Assembly (NCBI GenBank): GCA_944800085.1
Contig: CALYLO010000018.1
Coordinates: forward strand, 1 to 64,000
Direction: 5' to 3'
Origin: Paenibacillus melissococcoides
GTDB taxonomy: Bacteria; Bacillota; Bacilli; Paenibacillales; Paenibacillaceae
DNA: 64,000 bases
Below are positions 1 through 7,893 of the stretch, piece by piece (the stretch's first letter is position 1; the number at the start of each line of letters is the position of its first letter). The notes under the pieces are model-generated. The model saw nothing but the letters and a program-made list of their open reading frames with translations. It was not told the DNA's origin and made no database searches. A program made the position numbers and the translations under genes.

Positions 1-391
1 CCTTGCGGTCTTTGAGTGCGTATTCTTCCGCCCAAGCCTTTTGAGCGGCGGAAATCTTGCCATCCTTCAGGGCCGTCATCACGAGCTCATCCGAATCCTT
101 TTTATCCAGTCGCGCCTTCAGAGCATGGAACTCCGAAACAGGCACGAAGCCGGAAGGATTTTTCAATGCCATAATGGCCGCTGCTACGTCTTCCGTTTTC
201 GCATCTTCCGCAACGCCGAGCAGCGTCGTAATCGTTTTGTTGGCAACGATTTCTTCTTCGTCGTCTTTCTTTTCTTTTTCCTTCTCTTCCGTCGAATTAG
301 CTTGTAACGCCTGAAGCTTTTGCAGGACTTGCTCTTCGGTAGCTTCTTCGCCCAGACCAAGCAGGACGGCAAGTTGTTTCAAAAAATCCAT
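1..391 (-). CDS. Internal in-frame start: Z-like scaffold protein, partial
   Basis: Within the I-protein frame, an ATG at 391-389 is preceded by a strong ribosome binding site (GAGGGAGG, 398-405 on this strand) at good spacing. Translation from it gives a product starting MDFLKQLAVLLGLGEEA, the acidic scaffold half of the parent protein. In Mu the scaffold Z is likewise encoded inside gene I. The site is visible; that it is used is inference from the Mu arrangement. The C-terminus lies outside the window. Confidence 0.6.
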   Translation of the reverse strand, partial: MDFLKQLAVLLGLGEEATEEQVLQKLQALQANSTEEKEKEKKDDEEEIVANKTITTLLGVAEDAKTEDVAAAIMALKNPSGFVPVSEFHALKARLDKKDSDELVMTALKDGKISAAQKAWAEEYALKDRK

Positions 392-859
392 GTCATTTCC
401 TCCCTCGTATTGGGTAATGTCAAGCGAATTGATAATCGGGAACATTCCATCAATTGCTGGCGTGTTGGTTAGGGCAACCGAGTGTAGCACGACAGCTTTT
501 TGATCCGATTTACGCACCAGCACAACCGGGGATAGGTAGCGGTATTCCTTGTTCTTCAGGTACTCTTCCGCCTTGGGTGTCCATTCCACCTTCCCAGCGA
601 TGGCATTATCCTGGATGATGAGTTCCTTAATCCAACCGCCAGCGGGGGCCTGCACATCCTCCAGCGTCTGATGCTCATAGTCGATGACGATATCAAGCGC
701 CCGGCGGTGGAACGTTTCCTTCATAGCCCGAAAGGACTCCTCATCGACCACAAAGTTTCCTTTCTGGGACTTCACATGCCCAAGCGGCAGCAGCTTAATT
801 ACGGTCGGCACGCCTTGAACTTCGGTTACCGTACCTGAACATACAATCCATTTTTTCAG
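1..859 (-). CDS. Mu-like prophage I protein (protease, with scaffold region), partial
   Basis: An open frame runs from about 868 to the window edge without a stop; its C-terminus is outside. The N-terminal part has the sequence character of the Mu I protease family (PF10123), including the stretches IDYEHQT, GWIKEL and YRYLSPVV. In Mu this protein processes head proteins, and its C-terminal part is the scaffold. After residue about 157 comes an acidic, lysine-rich segment (EEKEKEKKDDEEE) typical of scaffolds. The start is unusual: the full anti-Shine-Dalgarno match AGGAGGTGATC covers 862-872, so a CTG at 859-857 fits best; the in-frame GTG at 868 overlaps the ribosome binding site. It follows the F-like head gene in Mu order. 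Start choice is uncertain; family assignment is fairly sure. Confidence 0.75.
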   Translation of the reverse strand, partial: MKKWIVCSGTVTEVQGVPTVIKLLPLGHVKSQKGNFVVDEESFRAMKETFHRRALDIVIDYEHQTLEDVQAPAGGWIKELIIQDNAIAGKVEWTPKAEEYLKNKEYRYLSPVVLVRKSDQKAVVLHSVALTNTPAIDGMFPIINSLDITQYEGGNDMDFLKQLAVLLGLGEEATEEQVLQKLQALQANSTEEKEKEKKDDEEEIVANKTITTLLGVAEDAKTEDVAAAIMALKNPSGFVPVSEFHALKARLDKKDSDELVMTALKDGKISAAQKAWAEEYALKDRK

Positions 860-868
860 CGTGATCAC

Positions 869-987
869 CTCCTCGCCGATTCATGTCGACTGCAACGCCG
901 TTATAACGCGTTATAACGCGGGTATATAAATCATCAGCATGATTCGGTCATCCAAATTCACAAACGCCTTAGAGGGCGTTCCAGGCC
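869..987. promoter_or_regulatory. Intergenic region with tandem CGTTATAACG palindromes
   Basis: Between the F-like head gene and the protease gene, two exact 10-bp palindromes CGTTATAACG lie back to back at 899-908 and 909-918. They are followed on the minus-strand upstream side by the AT-rich GGTATATAAATC. Such paired dyads usually bind a dimeric regulator. A similar dyad (CTCGTTACAACGAG) occurs at the prophage left end, 16383-16396. The role is unknown; a late-gene regulatory site is inference. Confidence 0.4.
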
Positions 988-1725
988 TTATTCCTTTGAC
1001 TTGCGTTTTTCTCTGTTCTCAAAGGCTTTTTTCAAACTCTTTGGGTAGCTGCTAACGTCCGGATCAAAAGCGTGCTTTGCTGGATTGTTCGAGAAGCTTG
1101 GATCGGGCATTATGTTCACATGCTGACCATTTAATTGGGCAGATACTGGCGGTTCTGTTTCCACCTTGAGGCCGCGTTCCCGAACTTGACGCTCGGAGAG
1201 TGTTCGGACGGTACAGCGGCAGCGGAACCCATTCGGGGGATACCAGGTATTCCATATCGGGTCATCGGCCCGAAATACCCTGCCGTGCATCGCCAGATGC
1301 GATGGCCGCGTGCGCTTGTCCTGGACTGCATCATACTGCCAGTACGGACGTAAGCGCAGCGTCTCCGGTGCCGTCATCTGCTTCCAGTGCCCCACCTGAT
1401 AGGCCGTCTGCACGTTCGTCCGGAAGATATTATCCGCCTGATAGTTTGTCACGCCTTCATATCCACGCTGCTCCAGCCAATCGTTCATCCGTTCACGGAA
1501 CTTGCCCAGTGTCGTTCCTTCATCAATGGCCTTCAGCAATTCCCCGTGAAACTTGCGAAGGAGCTGAATCTTGCTGTATCCGGAAATCGTGAACGCCTGT
1601 GCCCGGTACTCCTCGGCAAGTTGGTAGAATTCACTTTCCTTCATTGGTAGTTTGTCGCCGAAGAAGGCAACCGCCTCCTCAAAGACGAATCCAGGCGTGG
1701 TAAGGAGCTCAATCCATTCTCGCAT
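988..1725 (-). CDS. Mu F-like / SPP1 gp7-like minor head (head morphogenesis) protein
   Basis: A 245-residue protein of the phage head morphogenesis family (Mu gp30/F, SPP1 gp7). Family marks are the central TNYQADNIFRTNVQTAY segment and the C-terminal WQYDAVQDKRTRPSHLAMHG block, then WNTWYPPNGFRCRCTVR with its conserved cysteines. The protein is thought to sit near the portal and act in head assembly. It is shorter than Mu F. Its start overlaps the end of the portal gene by 17 bases, as in other Mu-like operons. Context (portal before, protease after) supports the call. Confidence 0.88.
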   Translation of the reverse strand: MREWIELLTTPGFVFEEAVAFFGDKLPMKESEFYQLAEEYRAQAFTISGYSKIQLLRKFHGELLKAIDEGTTLGKFRERMNDWLEQRGYEGVTNYQADNIFRTNVQTAYQVGHWKQMTAPETLRLRPYWQYDAVQDKRTRPSHLAMHGRVFRADDPIWNTWYPPNGFRCRCTVRTLSERQVRERGLKVETEPPVSAQLNGQHVNIMPDPSFSNNPAKHAFDPDVSSYPKSLKKAFENREKRKSKE

Positions 1726-3274
1726 GCTCTTCGACTCTCCCCATTAGGTCAGCGTAAAACATAGCCTTGTGCAGCAGCTCGTCCAGGTCTTCGATATCCA
1801 TCTGTTGATACAGCTCTCCCGCGAATCTTTCGTCTTCGAGCTTGGCTTTGACTTCTTCCAGGCTATTCGCCGTGTCAAGTATTTTGAGAACAGGAGCAAA
1901 TATCTTGCCGAATATCCCCTTGGAATTCTGGATAGCTGCGTCGGCCAATTGATCCACGCTTCCCTGTGTAACTCCAGGCCGATTACCCTTGTTAGCTACA
2001 GCCACCAAAGTTTTGTCTTTAAAAGGCATTGGCGCCGAATGTGATAACGGGGCAGCTACCTCTTCGCCGTTCTCCGGCTTTGGCACGGAAAACTTCTTGT
2101 ACAAGTGCGATGTTGGGATTTTCAATCCCATATCAATCAGCTTCCCGTAGATATCCGCCGTTTCTTTCAGGTCTCCGGCTTCTTCACAGTCGAAACGCAG
2201 ATGGGGGATACGCCGGGATTCCCCATAGTTAAAGTAGACAAGTGGTCGAATTAGATCCCGGCGCAATGTGGCAGCTAGGGCCTTGCAATCCGCGACCGTC
2301 AGATCGTGGCGGACTTCGTTATGTGTCTTCGACTGGGCGAAACTTCCGCCCCCAGAATCGCTCGTAAGCGTCTGGCCGAGCACCGCCTTCGATATCTGTT
2401 CATCGCAGTACCTGGCGAGCGACTCATACACGTTAATTGATGTGGTCTTCGCAGCCTCTTTGAATTCAATCTCTGTTCCGTCCGGAATAATGCCCGCTGC
2501 ATCTGTTCCTATCTGAACGAGAGCACGCATGAGAGCAGCCTTGTCATCATCCGAGGCGGATGGGTCATATTTGCCCAGCCGGAGCGGCATTCCGAACACT
2601 TCACAAAAACTGACCCAATCCTTTAGATCGTAATTTTTAAACAAATACATCCAGGCGACCACGCGCAGGACGCCTGCCCGTGATGGGTGCCCTGAACGCG
2701 CCTTGTAACGATGTATGACGAACTTATTCTCCGGAAGAGGTATTCCGGATGGATTATCGCGGGTGACCACTTTCAGAGTGTCTTGATTGTCCCAGAGGAG
2801 ACGCTTGGGATGCCGCCACTTGATATCCTCTACGACCGTAAATCCATCGTCGTAGCCCCAAATAATTTCAGATACGGAGATACCCTTACCGATAGCATCA
2901 AGCAGATCCATCATGATGTCCTCGAAGTTCTCCAGCCCGTCGATCTGCTCTTTCACAAACTCGGCTATCTGTTTATCCCATTCGTCATCCGAAAACGGGA
3001 TGACTTCGAAGTCCAGTCCGGTGACCGCGTTCTTGCGTGTCTGGAGCTGTGAAAATAGATGCGGATCTTTCTCTTCCATCTCCTCAAAGAGCTCCATCTG
3101 TCGCAGCACGTCGCCCGCGTCTGCCTCGCGAAAGATTTGCGCCAGTCGCACCGGAGTCAAGCCGTTCGATGGGTACGTGGAGTATTTATCCCATACCGGG
3201 GCGACTGCAATCTCGTTCAGCTCCGGGCGGCGGGGGCTTACCGTTTTGTTCTTCTGCTTGTTTTTCTTCGACAT
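1709..3274 (-). CDS. Mu gp29-like portal protein (DUF935)
   Basis: A 521-residue portal protein of the DUF935 family. Portals form the dodecameric ring through which DNA enters the head. Family stretches include LTPVRLAQIFREADAGD, the KDWVSFCEVFGMPLRLGKY block in the middle and GGSFAQSKTHNEVR. Its length is close to Mu gp29. The ATG at 3274 has an AGGTGG ribosome binding site. It lies between the large terminase and the F-like head gene, exactly as in Mu. The N-terminus is strongly basic (KKNKQKNK), which is common in the family. Confidence 0.92.
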   Translation of the reverse strand: MSKKNKQKNKTVSPRRPELNEIAVAPVWDKYSTYPSNGLTPVRLAQIFREADAGDVLRQMELFEEMEEKDPHLFSQLQTRKNAVTGLDFEVIPFSDDEWDKQIAEFVKEQIDGLENFEDIMMDLLDAIGKGISVSEIIWGYDDGFTVVEDIKWRHPKRLLWDNQDTLKVVTRDNPSGIPLPENKFVIHRYKARSGHPSRAGVLRVVAWMYLFKNYDLKDWVSFCEVFGMPLRLGKYDPSASDDDKAALMRALVQIGTDAAGIIPDGTEIEFKEAAKTTSINVYESLARYCDEQISKAVLGQTLTSDSGGGSFAQSKTHNEVRHDLTVADCKALAATLRRDLIRPLVYFNYGESRRIPHLRFDCEEAGDLKETADIYGKLIDMGLKIPTSHLYKKFSVPKPENGEEVAAPLSHSAPMPFKDKTLVAVANKGNRPGVTQGSVDQLADAAIQNSKGIFGKIFAPVLKILDTANSLEEVKAKLEDERFAGELYQQMDIEDLDELLHKAMFYADLMGRVEEHARMD

Positions 3275-3285
3275 AGATTCACCAC

Positions 3286-5049
3286 CTAATAACCGCCTCG
3301 CCGGAATTTCATCGCCCGGCTGATTACTGATTTATAGTCCGTCTTGTTTGATGTCTTGATGCCCAGGGCAAGTCGGACGGCCATCTCCAATCCATCCGGT
3401 CCATCGTCATTTTTGCCCATCGGGTATTCCCGCATTTGTTGTAACAGTGTCTTGTGGCGGCGACTGAACTTCAGATACCCATTCTTAACAAATGGCTGAA
3501 GCGACTCGATCCGCAGTTCCTTGCGCTGGAGACTTTGGATCTCCTCTATCGGCAGGTATTCGCCAGCCTCTGCGCTCTTCTGTGCCAGTACATCCTTGAA
3601 GAAGTGCTGGAATTGTACCGTCTCGACGCCAAATTTGCGGAATGGCCGCTTATAGTCGCGCCGGAATCGCTTGGACATCTCTATGGCGTCATCGATGATG
3701 ACATCAGGGACGCGCCGCTCGATGGATGCCTCCACCACGTACATATAGCCGCTCTTGGTATCCTTGGCTATGGCAATGATGGAACTGGTATCGCTTTTCT
3801 TGTTTTTCCCAAGGGAAGGGTCGTTCGCGGCGACAAACACGAATCGCTTATCCCGGAAATCAATCGTCGGGTCGTCATCCCAGAAGTCGAACCATTCATC
3901 ATTAAATGTGCAGGAATCCGGGTCAATCGGATCGTTTTGAATCTCGGAATTGAACGATGCTTCGCCTTCAGAAATCTTGATTACCATCAAGTCGTAGTAG
4001 GAGAGCTTTTCTTCCCACAAGACTTCTGTGCCTTCGAGCATGTCGGCCTTGTTGTCTTCGTAGAAGGCCCGCGCATCTTCTTGCCGATGCACGTTTTCCA
4101 GGTCGGTATAGATTGCTTCCCAAGCGTCCCAGAGCTCTTGATTCGTCGCGAAGCTGATAACCCCCCGATACTTTACAGAATGATATTCCGGGTTCTTCAA
4201 CACCTTGGAAAGCAGAGAATCGTAATGCAGGATCGTTCCGATATAGACGATGTCAGTGTACGTGTCGCCTGCTTTACTAACCGCCTTGTAGAACCAGCTT
4301 TCCAGTTTCTTGCGTTGCTCCGGCGTGTAAACATTTTCGTCATTCTCGATGTCGTCCAGGACAATCAAGTCAGGACGCCAGTTGCGATGACGGCGGCCCC
4401 GAATCTTCTTGCCGCTGCCAATGGCCTCAACCTTGATATCTGTCGAGGTCACAAGGACGCTGCCTTTCCAGACTCTACCCTTGAGGCTCCCGAAGTCCTC
4501 AATGATGGCCGGGTTATCCTCTAGCTCGGTTTTAATATCCGTGAGGAATCCTTCTGCCTGGTCGGAACTATCAGAGAGGATGATCGGGTAATGTTTGTAC
4601 TCATATACCACCGAGTGCAAAGTGTCCTTAAAGGTGAAGTTTGTCGACTTCGCATGCCCACGTGAGGCGGCTGTAGCACGGCGGCAGCCTTTCGCCCTTG
4701 ATATCTTCTTCCCATCCGGCAAAGGGTTCAGGCCCTTCATGACTCCTTGAGTCCATATACTATCCAGCTCTTCGTGAAATTGCGGCGATTCCCTGACGAA
4801 GTAGTGGGGCAGATAAGCCCGCCCGAAATACCCCAGGTCAATGGCTCCTAGCTTCTTGCGCAAGCCATCCGGGCCTGTCAGTTCTGCGCCGCTTTGGTAC
4901 TCCCTTAGCAACGTTTCCCGGTATTCGCGGTGCTGCTCATTACGCATGACGTAGTTTTCAAAGAGCTGCTTCTGATACTCCAGACTGAGTAGTTCTTCTT
5001 TGTCTGCCTCATCCTCCAGTTGCCGGAGGTACTCGTCCAGGTTAATCAT
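3286..5049 (-). CDS. Mu gp28-like terminase large subunit
   Basis: A 587-residue packaging motor. A deviant Walker A (SRGHAKST, residues about 129-136) and a Walker B (LIVLDDIEND, about 228-237) mark the ATPase half. The FVAANDPSLG segment near residue 400 marks the RNase H-like nuclease half that cuts DNA during headful packaging. It overlaps the small-terminase gene upstream by 8 bases and precedes the portal gene, the standard Mu order. Family assignment is secure; residue roles are by analogy. Confidence 0.92.
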   Translation of the reverse strand: MINLDEYLRQLEDEADKEELLSLEYQKQLFENYVMRNEQHREYRETLLREYQSGAELTGPDGLRKKLGAIDLGYFGRAYLPHYFVRESPQFHEELDSIWTQGVMKGLNPLPDGKKISRAKGCRRATAASRGHAKSTNFTFKDTLHSVVYEYKHYPIILSDSSDQAEGFLTDIKTELEDNPAIIEDFGSLKGRVWKGSVLVTSTDIKVEAIGSGKKIRGRRHRNWRPDLIVLDDIENDENVYTPEQRKKLESWFYKAVSKAGDTYTDIVYIGTILHYDSLLSKVLKNPEYHSVKYRGVISFATNQELWDAWEAIYTDLENVHRQEDARAFYEDNKADMLEGTEVLWEEKLSYYDLMVIKISEGEASFNSEIQNDPIDPDSCTFNDEWFDFWDDDPTIDFRDKRFVFVAANDPSLGKNKKSDTSSIIAIAKDTKSGYMYVVEASIERRVPDVIIDDAIEMSKRFRRDYKRPFRKFGVETVQFQHFFKDVLAQKSAEAGEYLPIEEIQSLQRKELRIESLQPFVKNGYLKFSRRHKTLLQQMREYPMGKNDDGPDGLEMAVRLALGIKTSNKTDYKSVISRAMKFRRGGY

Positions 5050-5602
5050 CGGCCATCATCTTTTCCTTCGCTTTTTGCAGTACCGCCTTCAGTTCTCCGG
5101 CAAGTTGAGGATCGGCCTTGATGGCTGCCATGAGTTCTGCCTCCATCCCTTGGAATGCTAGTTCGATCTTCTTCTGCATGTCCTGGCGGACGCGGTCTTT
5201 ATAGACCTTTGTTCTGGAGAGCGCGACCATAACGCGGGCCGCCTTATCCAGCGGCATGTAGTCCCATTCTTCCTGTGCTTGCGCCATCTTCTTCGTCAGC
5301 TCTCCGGCCATAATTTGTAGGCCGCCTTCGGTGTAATCGACGTCCGGATTTTTCCGGATCATCTCGACTAGCGCCTTTGTCTGTTCTTGCGCCTCCATAA
5401 GCCGCTGCGTCGCGTTCCCGACTCGGAGCGCATAGCGACCAATGGAACTCTTGGATACCTCGAATCCCTGGGCCTCCAGATACTCTGATATCTCCCAGTA
5501 GGTGTACCGTGTATCAAGAAGCATCGCGTCGACCTGATCCTTGATATGCAAAGGCAGGTCGTCAACTTTAGAGCGCGTGCGGTTTCTTCGTTTGCCGCTC
5601 AT
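5042..5602 (-). CDS. Mu gp27-like small terminase (DUF3486)
   Basis: A 186-residue protein with the DUF3486 layout: a basic N-terminus (MSGKRRNRTRSKVDDLP), a helix-turn-helix-like segment (YTYWEISEYLEAQGFEVSKS, about 35-54), then a long charged helical part. DUF3486 proteins sit in the small terminase position of Mu-like phages and probably recognise DNA for packaging. It overlaps the large terminase by 8 bases and starts right at the stop of the upstream winged-helix gene, so the genes are likely cotranslated. Confidence 0.88.
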   Translation of the reverse strand: MSGKRRNRTRSKVDDLPLHIKDQVDAMLLDTRYTYWEISEYLEAQGFEVSKSSIGRYALRVGNATQRLMEAQEQTKALVEMIRKNPDVDYTEGGLQIMAGELTKKMAQAQEEWDYMPLDKAARVMVALSRTKVYKDRVRQDMQKKIELAFQGMEAELMAAIKADPQLAGELKAVLQKAKEKMMADD

Positions 5603-5919
5603 TAGATGGCGACTCCCGGATCATCCGGAGTTGAGCCCTCCAGTAAATCGATGCCCTTTACCGTTAGCCGGATTACGGCATCATTGGCATAAGCATTGTA
5701 CGAATTCACACGCTCATTCGAATATTCGATGTAGCCCTTCTTGAATAAGTAATCCAGATGCTTGGAGATATCCGGGCTGATGATTACGCCATCGTTGACC
5801 ATGACATTGACCAATTGCCTGCATAGGAGCGAATTGTTATGTCCTTTTGCGAGCGAGCGCATGATATAGCCCCGAACCGCTTTATTATGTTGCACACCGT
5901 GATAGGTTTGTTCATCCAT
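5602..5919 (-). CDS. Mu gp26-like small winged-helix protein
   Basis: A 105-residue protein with a winged-helix look: SLLCRQLVNVMVNDGVIIS, then ISKHLDYLFKKGYIEY and IRLTVKGIDLLEG. Mu gp26-type proteins occupy this position before the DUF3486 terminase gene. Function is unknown; DNA binding in packaging or late control is possible. The ATG at 5919 is preceded by GGAGGACAGAGGTAG. It overlaps the upstream coiled-coil frame by 136 bases, which is a lot. Confidence 0.7.
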   Translation of the reverse strand: MDEQTYHGVQHNKAVRGYIMRSLAKGHNNSLLCRQLVNVMVNDGVIISPDISKHLDYLFKKGYIEYSNERVNSYNAYANDAVIRLTVKGIDLLEGSTPDDPGVAI

Positions 5920-6182
5920 CTACCTCTGTCCTCCAGCATGCTATCGTGTATTTTGTCGAGCTTCTTGTCGACGTTGTTCATCGTTCTAATGAAATCCTCC
6001 CGGGTCGTGTAGATGAACGGGAGATCGGAACGTAAGTCATCCAATTCTTTTTTCAATTCATCCACATCTTGAGCGTTTTTATTGATTTGCGTTTTGAGTT
6101 CTGCCATCGTCGTTTTTAAAAAGTAACCAATTGCTCCGATGCCTAGCATCGTCGCCGTCTGTATGATCCAATTCCACTCCAC
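5784..6182 (-). CDS. Mu gp25 (DUF2730)/XhlA-like membrane-anchored coiled-coil protein
   Basis: A 132-residue frame. The first ~88 residues have one N-terminal membrane helix (about 5-22) followed by heptad-rich coiled coil (ELKTQINKNAQDVDELKKEL), like Mu gp25/DUF2730 or hemolysin XhlA proteins encoded beside holins. The last ~44 residues overlap the next gene and look like out-of-frame translation; the native end may be near DRGR, so a small frameshift here is possible. Its start abuts the stop of the holin gene. Confidence 0.6.
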   Translation of the reverse strand: MEWNWIIQTATMLGIGAIGYFLKTTMAELKTQINKNAQDVDELKKELDDLRSDLPFIYTTREDFIRTMNNVDKKLDKIHDSMLEDRGRWMNKPITVCNIIKRFGAISCARSQKDITIRSYAGNWSMSWSTMA

Positions 6183-6610
6183 TAGCCAGCACGCTCCTTG
6201 AGCTCCAGCACCTTGGATTCAATCGTGCTCATGATGTACCCCTCTGCGTCGCCCAGGGTGTCATGTAGGGCCCGCATGTATTCGGGCTTGAGCTGGCGGA
6301 CAATTTCCGAATACGCTTGAGGGGCAAGTTCCATTAATTCTTCTCTGGGTGACCATCCTTCCTTGACAGACTCCCGTAAATGACTGGCGACGGTCTGTTC
6401 AATTTGGTGGACGGTCTTGGTCGCAACATCATCCAATCGTTCAATAGCTGCCTGAACCAGCGCACGTTGCGCATCCGCATCAATTTTCGCCGTCTCTGCC
6501 GACAGCTTGGCGCTAGCCCGGCGTATGTAGTAAATCGCAAATGAAGACAGTAGAGTCAGGCCCGCCAGCGCCACATTCAATAACATCTCGTTAATTGCAT
6601 CTTGCATCAT
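6182..6610 (-). CDS. Phage holin, LLH/superfamily 6 type
   Basis: A 142-residue protein with one N-terminal membrane segment (LNVALAGLTLLSSFAIYYIRR, about 9-29; KLSAE follows) and a long charged helical tail. This matches LLH-family holins, which permeabilise the membrane so that the endolysin can reach the wall. The ATG at 6610 has the strong site AAAAGGAGG. It is the first gene after the terminator at 6635-6667, so it probably heads the late operon; the endolysin is upstream, on the other side of the Mor gene. Confidence 0.72.
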   Translation of the reverse strand: MMQDAINEMLLNVALAGLTLLSSFAIYYIRRASAKLSAETAKIDADAQRALVQAAIERLDDVATKTVHQIEQTVASHLRESVKEGWSPREELMELAPQAYSEIVRQLKPEYMRALHDTLGDAEGYIMSTIESKVLELKERAG

Positions 6611-6634
6611 GTAAGAGCCTCCTTTTTAGGCAAT

Positions 6635-6667
6635 AAAAAAACCAGTAGGGCATAAGCCTCTACTGGT
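6635..6667 (-). terminator. Rho-independent terminator after the Mor-like gene
   Basis: On the minus strand ACCAGTAG and its complement (6660-6667 and 6641-6648) form a stem with an inner GGC/GCC pair, followed by a run of seven T. It would end the middle transcript after the Mor-like gene, just before the late genes. A dyad TGGTA-GAT-TACCA (6664-6676) overlaps its upstream edge and could be an activator site. Confidence 0.82.
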
Positions 6668-6722
6668 AGATTACCAAGTGTTTTCTTGCATGTCTGGAAG
6701 GGATTCCCCGATTTTTCGCCCC

Positions 6723-7048
6723 TCATTTTAGCTCGTCATCATCGAAAAGTTGGAGTTGATTCTCATCCCTCCGTGGAGAAACTGGAAGGATGCCGTCACA
6801 AATTTCTCTCACTCTACGTTCACTCAGTTCATACTTCTGTGCGATCTCTCGATGGTTATATCCATCATACTCTTGAATGATCCGCCTGTCACGTACCCGC
6901 GGAAGAAGAAATCCAATGTGGGGATGTACACATGATCCCCTCCGGCCTTGCTGGCCAGCGTAATTAGGTTATCTAATCCTATCCATTCAGCATACTTACG
7001 GTATGGCATGGGCAGCATATCTGGCGTTAGCTCATCGAGCCATTCCAT
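6723..7048 (-). pseudogene. Mor-like late transcription activator, -1 frameshifted
   Basis: The first frame (from 7048, or a GTG at 7060 that overlaps the ribosome binding site) encodes the Mor dimerisation half: LPMPYRKYAEWIGLDNLI and GGDHVYIPTLD. The DNA-binding half is in the -1 frame: LLPRVRDRRIIQEYDGY, NHREIAQKYELSERRVREI and the tail QLQLFDDDELK, ending at TGA 6723. The frames join near 6905-6912 (TTGGATTTCTTCTT read on the minus strand). Together they make about 113 residues, normal for Mor, which activates phage late genes. Either a base is lost, the assembly is wrong, or ribosomes shift here. Confidence 0.82.
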
Positions 7049-7090
7049 CCGGCGGATCACCTCCTCATATTATAGCAGGAGCTGAAAAAA

Positions 7091-7789
7091 TCAATTTCTG
7101 CTCGTTGCGGCCTCCTTACGATACTGAATGGTCAGCATACGCCAGAAATCATAACTCCCGGTTTTCGTTTTCAGTTCATTCGCGTAATAGGCTGCCGCCT
7201 CTTTGGCCCATGAAGGAGGCTCGATGTCGCGCTTCTCCTCCAGCTCCTTCAGCCTCTTATCCTGCTTCTCTACGGTCTTGAGCAATTTGTCAAAGGCTTC
7301 TCTTTCTTCTTTGTTCATTCCTTGTTCATCCTTTCTGAGAAATGAGTTCACAAGTTCTTTAAACTGATGCCATCCAGTCCACTTGCCATTGTCATACATC
7401 AATCTGGGACATATTTTTCCGCTCCAATCGTAATGACGTCGCAGCCGTTCAACTCCCCAGCCCCTTTCAAGGAGCATCTTAGCGACAAGTTCAGCAGCAT
7501 TCCGTAATGTTTGCTGATAGTTCCCAGATTCGCATATTTCAATTGCGATAGATGTACGATTGCCGCTTGCAGCGTTGCTGCCATCACCAGCATGCCATGC
7601 ATTCTCAACGAGTGGGATACATTCTATAGCTTCGTGCTCGTCCACCACAATATGGTAGGATGCCGTTCGATCATTGTCTGGATTCGTCAGCCAACCACGT
7701 TCGTTCTTGGCGCTGCTCCCAGAATTACCTGTGTTATGAATAGTGATGGTGGTCGCATTCATCGGGTAACCAGGGCGACGATTCTTCAT
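7091..7789 (-). CDS. N-acetylmuramoyl-L-alanine amidase (phage endolysin)
   Basis: A 232-residue Amidase_2 (T7 lysozyme-like) protein. Zinc ligands expected of the family are seen: His in ITIHNTG (about 18), the YHIVVDE strand, and His/Cys near residues 118-130 (RRHYDWSGKICP). It cuts the amide bond between MurNAc and L-Ala. The C-terminal part (about 170-232) is a charged helix ending in SWAKEAAAYYANELK, a repeat-like binding tail. The annotated ATG at 7789 lacks a good ribosome binding site; an upstream GTG at 7826 (site GGAAGGGAG) starts VIYRQDHIPK, the usual beginning of such amidases, but a six-A run (7794-7799) puts it out of frame. Confidence 0.88.
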   Translation of the reverse strand: MKNRRPGYPMNATTITIHNTGNSGSSAKNERGWLTNPDNDRTASYHIVVDEHEAIECIPLVENAWHAGDGSNAASGNRTSIAIEICESGNYQQTLRNAAELVAKMLLERGWGVERLRRHYDWSGKICPRLMYDNGKWTGWHQFKELVNSFLRKDEQGMNKEEREAFDKLLKTVEKQDKRLKELEEKRDIEPPSWAKEAAAYYANELKTKTGSYDFWRMLTIQYRKEAATSRN

Positions 7790-7826
7790 TGTATTTTTTC
7801 GGGATATGATCTTGACGATAAATCAC
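7790..7826 (-). pseudogene. Likely true 5' end of the amidase gene, out of frame by one base
   Basis: GTG at 7826 with ribosome binding site GGAAGGGAG gives VIYRQDHIPKK, which matches the N-terminal motif usually preceding NRRPGYPMN in amidase endolysins. Removing one A from the A6 run (T6 on the plus strand, 7794-7799) would give IPKNTMKNRRPGYPMN in one frame. This is either a homopolymer error or a real slippage mutation. Confidence 0.6.
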
Positions 7827-7893
7827 GTTTAACTCTCCCTTCCTTTGCCAACTATTTTGATAATGGATTGAAGCGAATCTCCATTTTTCCGGA

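Noticed and set aside
3454..4524. Long open frame (356 codons) on the plus strand across the large terminase gene
   Set aside because: Opposite strand of a well-supported terminase; no ribosome binding site and no family-like sequence.
5784..5919. C-terminal 44 residues of the gp25-like frame
   Set aside because: They overlap the winged-helix gene completely and look like out-of-frame translation; not treated as a separate domain.
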